From Candidatus Omnitrophota bacterium (GTDB taxonomy: Bacteria > Omnitrophota > Gorgyraeia > Duberdicusellales > 4484-171), in NCBI GenBank assembly GCA_014728785.1, contig WJKZ01000207.1, positions 1 through 8,493 on the forward strand: DNA of 8,493 nucleotides, written 5' to 3'. A program made the position numbers and the translations under genes. Below, piece by piece: positions 1 to 4,809 of the stretch. Each line of letters starts with the position of its first letter. Position 1 is the first letter of the stretch. The notes below the pieces were generated by a model that was not told the DNA's origin, did no database searches, and saw only the letters and a program-made list of their open reading frames with translations.

Positions 1-278
1 ACTACCCCAAAATTCCTACTTTTTATATTTTTAAAAAAAGAAATACATTTTTTTAGAAAAAACATTTTCGACGTTTTAAGGGTCTGCCTCCACTCATCCT
101 TCTCAAAAACAATAATTTCATCTATAAAATTGTCGTACTTAGCTAAAGGATAAACCCTGCGGTTACATATATAGGTAAGAGGTGAGGAAGGATAAAACTC
201 TTTCAGGTTCTTAACAAGAGGTGTTGTAAACAAAAAATCGCCTATGCCGAAGGGGTTAAAAATAAGTATTTTTTCCAT
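1..278 (-). CDS. Glycosyltransferase family 9 (heptosyltransferase-like), N-terminal part only
   Basis: The frame opens at an ATG at 278 and stays open to the left edge, so about 92 N-terminal residues are visible and the rest is cut off. It begins MEKILIFNPFGIGDFLFTTP and continues LVKNLKEFYP, the typical start of ADP-heptose:LPS heptosyltransferase-type GT9 enzymes. These carry a short beta strand, then a G-I-G-D loop (here residues 11-14) whose Asp is the proposed catalytic base in WaaC, then a helix with T-P-L. A second strand follows (LTYICNRR) and then an F-I-D-E-I-I-V-F segment, also typical of the family. GT9 enzymes transfer sugars onto lipopolysaccharide core or other envelope glycans on the cytoplasmic side of the inner membrane. 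The donor and acceptor cannot be told from this part. The start has no good Shine-Dalgarno sequence. A GGAGG lies further upstream (339-343) but is not in range. Translating the edge by hand gave no internal stop. Confidence 0.85.
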   Translation of the reverse strand, partial: MEKILIFNPFGIGDFLFTTPLVKNLKEFYPSSPLTYICNRRVYPLAKYDNFIDEIIVFEKDEWRQTLKTSKMFFLKKCISFFKNIKSRNFGV

Positions 279-323
279 ACGCGCATTGAAAATCTTATTT
301 CAAAAGCAAAAAACTTTCATCCA

Positions 324-352
324 ATCATAACATTTTAACCTCCAATACGCAA
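324..352 (-). promoter_or_regulatory. Candidate sigma70-type promoter for the GT9 gene
   Basis: Read on the minus strand, TTGCGT (352-347) is followed after exactly 17 nt by TATGAT (329-324). The second hexamer matches the -10 consensus in 5 of 6 positions; the first matches the -35 consensus only in TTG. Transcription would start near 317, giving a leader of about 40 nt before the ATG at 278. The site overlaps a candidate plus-strand promoter (335-363), so the two could exclude each other. AT-rich DNA yields such matches by chance, so this is tentative. Confidence 0.3.
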
Positions 353-363
353 CACACTGTAAT
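335..363 (+). promoter_or_regulatory. Candidate plus-strand promoter for a small RNA
   Basis: TTAACC (335-340) and TGTAAT (358-363) are separated by 17 nt, matching the -35 and -10 consensus in 4 of 6 and 5 of 6 positions. The predicted start is near 370, which is also the first base of a 7-bp hairpin. No plus-strand gene follows, but an intrinsic terminator of the same orientation lies at 480-507. That coincidence makes the promoter more credible than its sequence alone. Confidence 0.3.
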
Positions 364-369
364 TTTGGG

Positions 370-507
370 GAAAGCGTTTTCGCAACCGCTTTCTTGCACG
401 AATCGCATAAGGGTTGAAACCTAAATCTAAAACGTGTTATGTTTAAAATGGGTTTCTGCTAAGAAACCAAAGCCACGGGCCCTCTCCTTCTTAGGGGAGG
501 GTTTTTT
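370..507 (+). ncRNA. Candidate small structured RNA, plus strand, between GT9 and metF
   Basis: No protein frame explains 279-539, but the plus strand is organised. A candidate promoter predicts a start near 370. GAAAGCG (370-376) pairs perfectly with CGCTTTC (387-393). GGTTTCT (451-457) pairs perfectly with AGAAACC (462-468) around a GCTA loop. A GC-rich stem with a T6 tract ends the unit at 507. GAAACC at 416-421 can compete with 463-468 for pairing to GGTTTC at 451-456, which would allow two alternative folds. Segments 404-421 and 466-480 resemble the two conserved strands of c-di-GMP-I riboswitches, without the rest of that fold. The unit could be an independent small RNA, a decayed riboswitch leader, or an antisense regulator of the 3' end of metF readthrough. 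Function is unknown and the boundaries are predictions. Confidence 0.3.
480..507 (+). terminator. Intrinsic terminator, plus orientation
   Basis: CCCTCTCC (480-487) pairs with GGGGAGGG (494-501) over 8 bp, including one T-G wobble, around the loop TTCTTA, and six T follow directly (502-507). This is a textbook rho-independent terminator for plus-strand transcripts. On the minus strand no T tract follows the stem, so it does not serve as a metF terminator. The 3' arm can also pair with CCCT (512-515) plus CCCC (517-520) downstream, an alternative hairpin incompatible with the terminator. Confidence 0.65.
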
Positions 508-539
508 ATATCCCTTCCCCCCTAAAAACAAAAAGGTTT

Positions 540-1400
540 TCAGGTAAGCGCCTCCAGTATCGTGGTTATGACTTTCGGCTTATTAAGGGTAAAAAAATGG
601 AACCTTGTTACCCCGTTATTCAGAAGATCTCGGCACTGCCTAATGGTAAATTCCACCCCTGTCTTTTCCATTTCCCGCGGGTAGTTTCTGAGAGAGTTCA
701 ACTCTTTTTCTATCTCTTTGGGTATGGTGGTTCTGGACAGAGAGGAAAACTGTTTAACCTTGTCTATATTCGTTAGGGGAAGGATACCGGGAACAACCGG
801 AATTTCTATGTTATTCTTCTTCATCCTCTGTAATAATGAATAAAAATACCTGTTGTCAAAAAACATCTGGGTTACGGCGAAATCGGCTCCAGCATCAATC
901 TTTTTCCTGGTATAATACATATCTTTATCCAGATTGGAACATTCTATATGGCCTTCGGGATACACAGCCACTCCCACACAAAAATCACCCTGTTCTTTTA
1001 TGAATTTTACCAAATCGCAGGCATAACTTATCTCCTGACAGGAAAAATCAAAACCGGCCTCATCGAGAGGAGGGTCTCCCCTTAAAGCCATAATATTGAC
1101 AATCCCTTCTCTGGCATATTCCTCAATAATCAGCTTTAAGTCATCTTTTCCGGCTCCCACGGAAGTCAGGTGAGGCATTAGAGTCAAATCCTTGTCTTTT
1201 TTAAGCATGTATATAGCCTCGCGGGTAGTTTCCCTGGTTTTACCGCCTGCTCCGTAAGTCATCGACATATATAAGGGATCGCAGCGCTTTAATATCTTTG
1301 CTGTTGAATTAAGAGAAACTAAACCTTTTCTCGTACGGGGAGGAAAAAACTCAAAGGCAAATCCTTTTTTTCTTTTTGTTAATATTTCGGATATTTTCAT
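540..1400 (-). CDS. metF: Methylenetetrahydrofolate reductase
   Basis: This cytoplasmic flavoenzyme reduces 5,10-methylene-THF to 5-methyl-THF for methionine synthesis; in acetogen-like anaerobes it also works in the methyl branch of the Wood-Ljungdahl pathway. Numbered from the chosen start (286 residues), F-E-F-F-P-P-R-T carries Glu17, the counterpart of E. coli Glu28. MTYGAGG follows near 47-53. A-L-R-G-D-P-P carries Asp109, the counterpart of Asp120. T-Q-M-F-F-D carries Gln178, the counterpart of Gln183. PGILPLTN ends at 211 and F-H-F-F-T-L-N lies near the C terminus. Length and motif order are full and normal. An in-frame ATG 15 nt upstream (1415) is possible, but the candidate promoter puts the transcript start at about that base. 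The family also usually begins M-K-I-x-E-I, so the ATG at 1400 is preferred; neither start has a strong Shine-Dalgarno sequence. No metV or corrinoid genes are visible nearby. Confidence 0.93.
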   Translation of the reverse strand: MKISEILTKRKKGFAFEFFPPRTRKGLVSLNSTAKILKRCDPLYMSMTYGAGGKTRETTREAIYMLKKDKDLTLMPHLTSVGAGKDDLKLIIEEYAREGIVNIMALRGDPPLDEAGFDFSCQEISYACDLVKFIKEQGDFCVGVAVYPEGHIECSNLDKDMYYTRKKIDAGADFAVTQMFFDNRYFYSLLQRMKKNNIEIPVVPGILPLTNIDKVKQFSSLSRTTIPKEIEKELNSLRNYPREMEKTGVEFTIRQCRDLLNNGVTRFHFFTLNKPKVITTILEALT

Positions 1401-1422
1401 AATTCTCTGTTTCATTGTTAGT

Positions 1423-1451
1423 ATATTACTATTAGCTGAACCATGTGTCTA
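1423..1451 (-). promoter_or_regulatory. Candidate sigma70-type promoter for metF
   Basis: On the minus strand TAGACA (1451-1446, 5 of 6 to the -35 consensus) precedes TAATAT (1428-1423, 4 of 6 to the -10 consensus) with a 17-nt spacer. The predicted start is around 1415-1416, leaving a leader of only about 15 nt before the preferred metF ATG at 1400. It sits in the 81-nt gap after the permease gene. metF may therefore be transcribed separately, although readthrough from the permease is also possible because no convincing terminator lies between them. Confidence 0.4.
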
Positions 1452-1481
1452 TAAAAATGCCGGTGTGCTTTCGCTGTCTTT

Positions 1482-2444
1482 CTAAACGGCTAAAATCTTT
1501 TCTAATAAATTGAATAAATAGCCGGTAAAGATAATGCCTGCGGTCGCAATCCCAAAAAAAATAAATATTAACTTCAATTTCATGGCCCGGCGAAGCATAA
1601 CCGCCTCGGGCAAGCTTAAGGCAGCGGTTGCCATCATAAAAGCCAGAGCGGTTCCCAGAGGGATACCTTTTTTAAACAAAACCACAGCCACAGGAACTAT
1701 GGCCGCACAGGTGCCGTACATGGGAACACCTAAAATTACCGCCAGAGGTACTGAAAAGAAACCGGTCCTGAAGATGATATTTTGAATAGCCTGCTGAGGA
1801 ACATAGTTATGGATAAGAGAACCTATGCCTACCCCGACCAGAATCCAAAGCCATATTCTTTTAACCACACCTCTGGCTTCACGCAAGCCGAAAACGAAAC
1901 GGTCTCTTGCTCTTTCATATTCCGGGAATTCCCGTTTAATAGTTTTTCCGGCCGTTAAATCCCTGATGAGATATCTTTCCAGACCGCTGTTATTAATGAT
2001 TATACCTGAAACTATACCTATAATTAAGCCGCTCAAGATATAAAAAAAGGTTATTTTCCAGCCGAAAAACCCTAACATAAGTACCAGAAGATACTCATTT
2101 ATAAGCGGCGAAGTTATAAGAAACGAAAATGCAACCCCTACCGGTATCCCCACCTCCAGAAAGCTCAAAAAGATAGGTATAGAGGAACAGGAGCAAAAGG
2201 GGGTAACGGAACCGAAAAGTGAAGCTGCCACATAACCCAAGCCTTTTGACTTTGCCAGCCATTCACGTACTTTGTGCGGAGGCAAGAAAGTCCTTAAAAA
2301 CCCTGCCAGAAATACCATAGCGAAAATAAGAAAAATTATTTTTACGGTATCGTAAATAAAAAAATTCAAAAAACCCGCCCATTTAAGATCCGGGTCAATA
2401 CCCAAAAGGGAGTACATAAACCAATCTACACTTACCTGGAGCAA
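1482..2444 (-). CDS. UPF0718/ArsP-type membrane permease
   Basis: This 320-residue integral membrane protein matches the DUF318/UPF0718 permease family, which includes the organoarsenical exporter ArsP and E. coli YraQ. About eight hydrophobic segments form two homologous halves. The family signature T-P-F-C-S-C-S is at 81-87, followed by IPIF and a polar helix ending T-S-P-L-I-N-E near 111-117. The second half repeats this pattern as G-V-P-M-Y-G-T-C-A (239-247) with V-P-V-A-V and a segment ending L-S-L-P-E near 276-280. A charged loop (about 155-195) separates the halves. The start is TTG at 2444, supported by AGGAGG seven nt upstream. The first 13 nt overlap the end of the small cysteine-tailed gene, so translation is probably coupled. 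Members export metalloids or unknown small thiol-reactive compounds; the substrate here is not known, and an arsenic role is only one possibility. Confidence 0.9.
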   Translation of the reverse strand: MLQVSVDWFMYSLLGIDPDLKWAGFLNFFIYDTVKIIFLIFAMVFLAGFLRTFLPPHKVREWLAKSKGLGYVAASLFGSVTPFCSCSSIPIFLSFLEVGIPVGVAFSFLITSPLINEYLLVLMLGFFGWKITFFYILSGLIIGIVSGIIINNSGLERYLIRDLTAGKTIKREFPEYERARDRFVFGLREARGVVKRIWLWILVGVGIGSLIHNYVPQQAIQNIIFRTGFFSVPLAVILGVPMYGTCAAIVPVAVVLFKKGIPLGTALAFMMATAALSLPEAVMLRRAMKLKLIFIFFGIATAGIIFTGYLFNLLEKILAV

Positions 2445-2584
2445 GACTTACCCTCCTGTTTTCTTTTATTGCAACAACCTCTTTTTTCCGCCTTCTCTTT
2501 TAGAAAATTATCCAATTTTTTTCCAACGCCCGATATAAAACCGGTGATTCTGCTTTTCCTGCCGCCCTTTAACTTTTTATCCAT
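2432..2584 (-). CDS. Small basic protein with cysteine-rich tail, coupled to permease
   Basis: A 50-residue protein starts at ATG 2584 behind AAGGAG (2595-2590) with a 5-nt gap. It is strongly basic (many Lys and Arg). Its middle, roughly 14-34 (G-F-I-S-G-V-G-K-K-L-D-N-F-L-K-E), could form an amphipathic helix. The tail carries a Cys-Cys pair at 36-37 and a third Cys at 48 in a Lys/Arg/Ser setting. No known family is recognised and there is no signal peptide. The last 13 nt overlap the permease start, and the permease ribosome-binding site lies inside this gene, so the two are almost certainly co-translated. A vicinal Cys pair plus a third Cys beside an ArsP-like permease suggests soft-metal or metalloid binding or delivery, or a redox role; this is inference. 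A longer in-frame GTG start at 2641 exists but has a poorer start context. Confidence 0.65.
   Translation of the reverse strand: MDKKLKGGRKSRITGFISGVGKKLDNFLKEKAEKRGCCNKRKQEGKSCSR
2452..2457 (-). promoter_or_regulatory. Ribosome-binding site fixing the permease TTG start
   Basis: AGGAGG on the minus strand lies 7 nt before the TTG at 2444. It is the only strong Shine-Dalgarno sequence in front of the permease. It sits inside the last codons of the cysteine-tailed gene, so ribosomes finishing that gene are placed to restart on the permease. Confidence 0.7.
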
Positions 2585-2796
2585 AAAAACTCCTTTACAA
2601 CCTCCTCTGTGTACGGACTGCTTAACTATATAAGTTCGCACACCTCTCCCCTTATGTCAACACCCCGACGTTAGAGCATCCTCCAGGCAATATTCCTAAA
2701 AAATAATTCTTAAGAATTTACTCCCTGCAGTCAGGTAAGAATTCAAAAACGAATAAACTTCCGGAAACTACTGTTTTATTTTTAAAAAAGCGGGCT
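2585..2796 (-). promoter_or_regulatory. Control region upstream of the cysteine-tailed protein/permease pair
   Basis: This 212-nt gap separates the lipoprotein gene from the permease pair. After the lipoprotein stop the minus strand runs AGCCCGC and then six T. The sequence before it gives only a poor stem (GGG with CCC), so termination here is uncertain. Further on are a small hairpin (CCTG-ACTG-CAGG, 2727-2738), a perfect 14-bp palindrome (2705-2718), a consensus -35 hexamer TTGACA (2660-2655) and TATATA (2632-2627). The last two are 22 nt apart, too far for an ordinary sigma70 promoter. No gene or recognised riboswitch is seen. Confidence 0.35.
2705..2718. repeat. Perfect 14-bp palindrome, possible operator
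   Basis: AATTCTTAAGAATT is identical to its own reverse complement over all 14 bases. It lies about 120 bp upstream of the cysteine-tailed gene and about 45 bp upstream of the TTGACA hexamer. Symmetric AT-rich sites of this size are common operators of dimeric regulators such as the ArsR/SmtB family, but no regulator gene is visible in the window. On the minus strand it is followed by A and six T, so a weak terminator role cannot be excluded. Confidence 0.35.
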
Positions 2797-3183
2797 TCAG
2801 ATATAACTCTCTACCCTCTCCATTATCTGCCGGGCCGCTTCTTCATCGCTCAAAGCGCCCACCCTTACATCAATACGCGACGAGTTAGGTGAAATCTTTC
2901 GGATGTCTACCCAGATAGTTTTACCATCGCTGTATTCGCTCTTGATTTGGGCAATCTCCTCCTTTTTGGTCTCCTTAGTCACTGCAAAATCAAAGGATTC
3001 CAGGGCAGTCTTTACCGCTTCTATGCACTCTTCAAATGGAGAGTCAAATTCCCTGGTAAGTTTACCCGATAACCATACTGCCGTACCTGTTCCTCCTGCA
3101 GCTCCTGCCAGTAAAGGCAAGCAACCCGAAAGGCTCATTATCAAGAAAGGAATAAACAAAATCAGCCTCCATTCTCTCAACAT
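2797..3183 (-). CDS. Small putative lipoprotein, DUF3568-like
   Basis: The product has 128 residues. A short charged N terminus (MLREWR) is followed by a hydrophobic stretch and the lipobox L-S-G-C with Cys21, the lipidation site of a type II signal peptide. It should be exported and anchored in a membrane. After the Cys comes a Gly/Ala-rich segment (L-L-A-G-A-A-G-G-T-G-T-A) and W-L-S-G-K-L. An alpha/beta domain follows, with a helix near 50-65, a long K/E-rich strand-helix, and a last helix E-E-A-A-R-Q-I-M-E-R-V. This layout resembles DUF3568 lipoproteins, whose function is unknown. The ATG at 3183 has AAGGAGG five nt upstream; a GTG at 3198 in the same frame overlaps that site and is rejected. 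The gene is last in the uvsE unit, 30 nt after the Mut7-C gene, and no envelope partner is evident. Confidence 0.78.
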   Translation of the reverse strand: MLREWRLILFIPFLIMSLSGCLPLLAGAAGGTGTAVWLSGKLTREFDSPFEECIEAVKTALESFDFAVTKETKKEEIAQIKSEYSDGKTIWVDIRKISPNSSRIDVRVGALSDEEAARQIMERVESYI

Positions 3184-3213
3184 ATACACCTCCTTCACAG
3201 CATTTTAGGTAAA

Positions 3214-3936
3214 TCAATTACCGGTTATGCTTTTAATTATATCATCCAATCCTTTTGAGTGATAACCCTTCCAGTATATTTTCTTACAATTCCTGCAGAT
3301 ATAAAATTCTTTATACTTTCTCCTGATTTCCGCAGATAAATTGCCTCGGACTCCTTCGTCTTTTACTTGAGAAATCTCTCCATTACAGTCTAAACAGCGG
3401 GAGTAAGGCTTAATCCTGGTTTGTAAACTGTACCTGGTTACTACTTCTTTTGCCTGCAGGCGCGGCTCGGTATTGCGCACGAAATAACCCTGTTCTACTA
3501 TGGATACCTTTAACAATCCTATATCCCGGCTTAGTATTATTCTATTCTCCTCCAGGGCCAGACTGATTGTTTCTTTGTCATTCAACTCCCGTGAATAAAA
3601 GGTATCAAAACCAAACAAGCGAAGGTAACGGCACAATTTACCCAGATGAATATCGGCAGCAAATTTATAATCCTCAGAAGAAGACTCACTCAGGTCACCT
3701 GCTTTTTTACATGCGAAAGGGTAAACCTTAACTACTTCCCCGTTTTCTAAAACACAAGAAGGGCTGACCTCTCTTTTGTTTAGATAAACTTTACCTATTT
3801 CTGTATGCGGTATGCCCAGGGATTCAACAGCGTCCTTTATACTCCTGCGGCTATCCGGCAGGCAAACAGTTCTTTTCCCTTTGTTTTTCCGGGAAAGAAA
3901 TATATTCAAATCACCGTAAAATTTTATAATCTGCAT
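3214..3936 (-). CDS. Mut7-C RNase-domain protein with N-terminal ubiquitin-like domain
   Basis: The 240-residue protein has three parts. Residues 1-76 look like the Mut7-C ubiquitin/ThiS-like domain: strand M-Q-I-I-K-F-Y-G, then G-K-V-Y-L-N-K-R-E-V, then L-E-N-G-E-V-V-K-V-Y-P near the end. A polar Ser/Glu linker follows at about 78-90. Residues 91-172 match the Mut7-C (DUF82) PIN-like nuclease fold: F-A-A-D-I-H-L-G-K-L with Asp95, R-L-F-G-F-D with Asp111, L-N-D with Asp120, and I-I-L-S-R-D with Asp138. These acidic residues would bind the catalytic metal. A C-terminal zinc ribbon uses C-L-D-C (181, 184) and C-R-N-C (214, 217), followed by W-K-G-Y-H, the usual ending of the family. The family is predicted to act on RNA, but the substrate is unproven. 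The gene starts 11 nt after prmA, with no clear Shine-Dalgarno sequence, which suggests dependence on upstream translation. Confidence 0.88.
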   Translation of the reverse strand: MQIIKFYGDLNIFLSRKNKGKRTVCLPDSRRSIKDAVESLGIPHTEIGKVYLNKREVSPSCVLENGEVVKVYPFACKKAGDLSESSSEDYKFAADIHLGKLCRYLRLFGFDTFYSRELNDKETISLALEENRIILSRDIGLLKVSIVEQGYFVRNTEPRLQAKEVVTRYSLQTRIKPYSRCLDCNGEISQVKDEGVRGNLSAEIRRKYKEFYICRNCKKIYWKGYHSKGLDDIIKSITGN

Positions 3937-3947
3937 ATTGGGCGGTG

Positions 3948-4808
3948 TTAAGGATGGCTAAACGGTTTTTTGTAAAGCACCGCCTTCCAGCCTCCTTCAC
4001 TTTTTACTTTCAGGCGACGCAAATTTCCGCAAAAATTCTTTCGGAATATATTGTAGTTTGACTCGAGTATGCCCGATACAGACAAGTATCCTCCCTTCTC
4101 AAGATAAGAAATAATCTTTCGCCGCAGCTTTATCAAATCAGCTGTCAGCAAATTAGCAGCTATGAAATCAAACTTCTTACGAGCCTTAAAATCTCCAAAA
4201 TCAACCTGCCTGAGGTAATCTATACAGCAATTATTTACTTTAAAATTATAACCGGCAATTTTAACTGAATCTTCATCTTTGTCTATGCTCCAAATCTTAC
4301 TTGCCCCGGCTTTTGAAGCCATAATCGAGAGTATTCCGGTACCTGTGCCGATATCAAAAAAAGTATTAAATTTCCCTTTTTTCGAATAGATGAGTTCTGC
4401 CATCATCCTGGTGGTAGGATGAGACCCTGTACCGAAAGCATAGGAAAAATTAAGGTATATAACATCCTCCCCGGCAGTTCTCCCGGTCTTCTTTCTCCCA
4501 ACCGGCATTACTCTCACCGAAGGGGTCAGGAGTATAGGCCCGACCTTCTCATCCCACGTATTCCACCAATCACTTTTTCTTAAACTTCGACGGTCAATAT
4601 CTACGTTCTTTAAGTTCAGTTTTTTAATCTTCCTGTACCAGGAATTACTTTTTTCAGCCGAACCTGTATAGACAGAAATTCTTAAACCTGAATCTGATTC
4701 TGCCAGGTTTTCAGCAGGTATGCCTATACCCTTTAGGACATAGCTAAAAAGCTCACAGGCCCCCGGGTAAAACCGCCTCAGACGGATAATGATTTCATAA
4801 CTTATCAT
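3948..4808 (-). CDS. prmA: Ribosomal protein L11 methyltransferase
   Basis: This cytoplasmic SAM-dependent enzyme methylates ribosomal protein L11. The 286 residues are a normal length. The N-terminal ~90 residues form the L11-recognition domain and end D-W-W-N-T-W (80-85). The catalytic domain has the PrmA signature F-G-T-G-S-H-P-T-T (125-133). SAM motif I, D-I-G-T-G-T-G-I-L, is at 152-160, and I-D-K-D at 175-178 carries the ribose-binding acid Asp176. A-A-N-L-L-T-A-D-L (217-225) is the counterpart of the usual A-N-I-L motif, and L-S-V-S-G-I-L (242-248) follows. The C-terminal W-K-A-V-L at 274-278 is also typical. The N-terminal domain is more divergent than the catalytic part, so a related SAM enzyme with another target cannot be fully excluded. 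The start ATG is separated from the preceding stop by a single base, so it is co-translated with the phosphatase gene. Confidence 0.9.
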   Translation of the reverse strand: MISYEIIIRLRRFYPGACELFSYVLKGIGIPAENLAESDSGLRISVYTGSAEKSNSWYRKIKKLNLKNVDIDRRSLRKSDWWNTWDEKVGPILLTPSVRVMPVGRKKTGRTAGEDVIYLNFSYAFGTGSHPTTRMMAELIYSKKGKFNTFFDIGTGTGILSIMASKAGASKIWSIDKDEDSVKIAGYNFKVNNCCIDYLRQVDFGDFKARKKFDFIAANLLTADLIKLRRKIISYLEKGGYLSVSGILESNYNIFRKNFCGNLRRLKVKSEGGWKAVLYKKPFSHP

Positions 4809-4809
4809 A

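Noticed and set aside
384..420. CRISPR-repeat-like sequence ending GGGTTGAAAC, with CAACC near its start able to pair with GGTTG
   Set aside because: Only one copy exists, no spacer-repeat periodicity follows, and no cas genes are present. The small structured RNA explanation covers it better.
1445..1495. Terminator between permease and metF (GCCG…CGGC followed by ATTTTTA on the minus strand)
   Set aside because: The stem has only 4 bp with a large interior and the T run is short; it is not convincing.
2585..2641. N-terminal extension of the Cys-tailed protein from a GTG at 2641
   Set aside because: The ATG at 2584 has AAGGAG at ideal spacing, and the extra 19 residues contain that site.
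2627..2660. Promoter TTGACA/TATATA upstream of the permease pair
   Set aside because: The hexamers are 22 nt apart, beyond normal sigma70 spacing. Recorded within the control region but not called as a promoter.
2780..2820. Intrinsic terminator at the end of the lipoprotein gene
   Set aside because: A T6 run follows the stop, but the upstream sequence offers only a 3-bp GGG/CCC stem with mismatched interior.
3184..3198. Extension of the lipoprotein from a GTG at 3198
   Set aside because: The GTG overlaps the Shine-Dalgarno sequence AAGGAGG of the ATG at 3183, and the shorter start gives a normal lipoprotein signal peptide.
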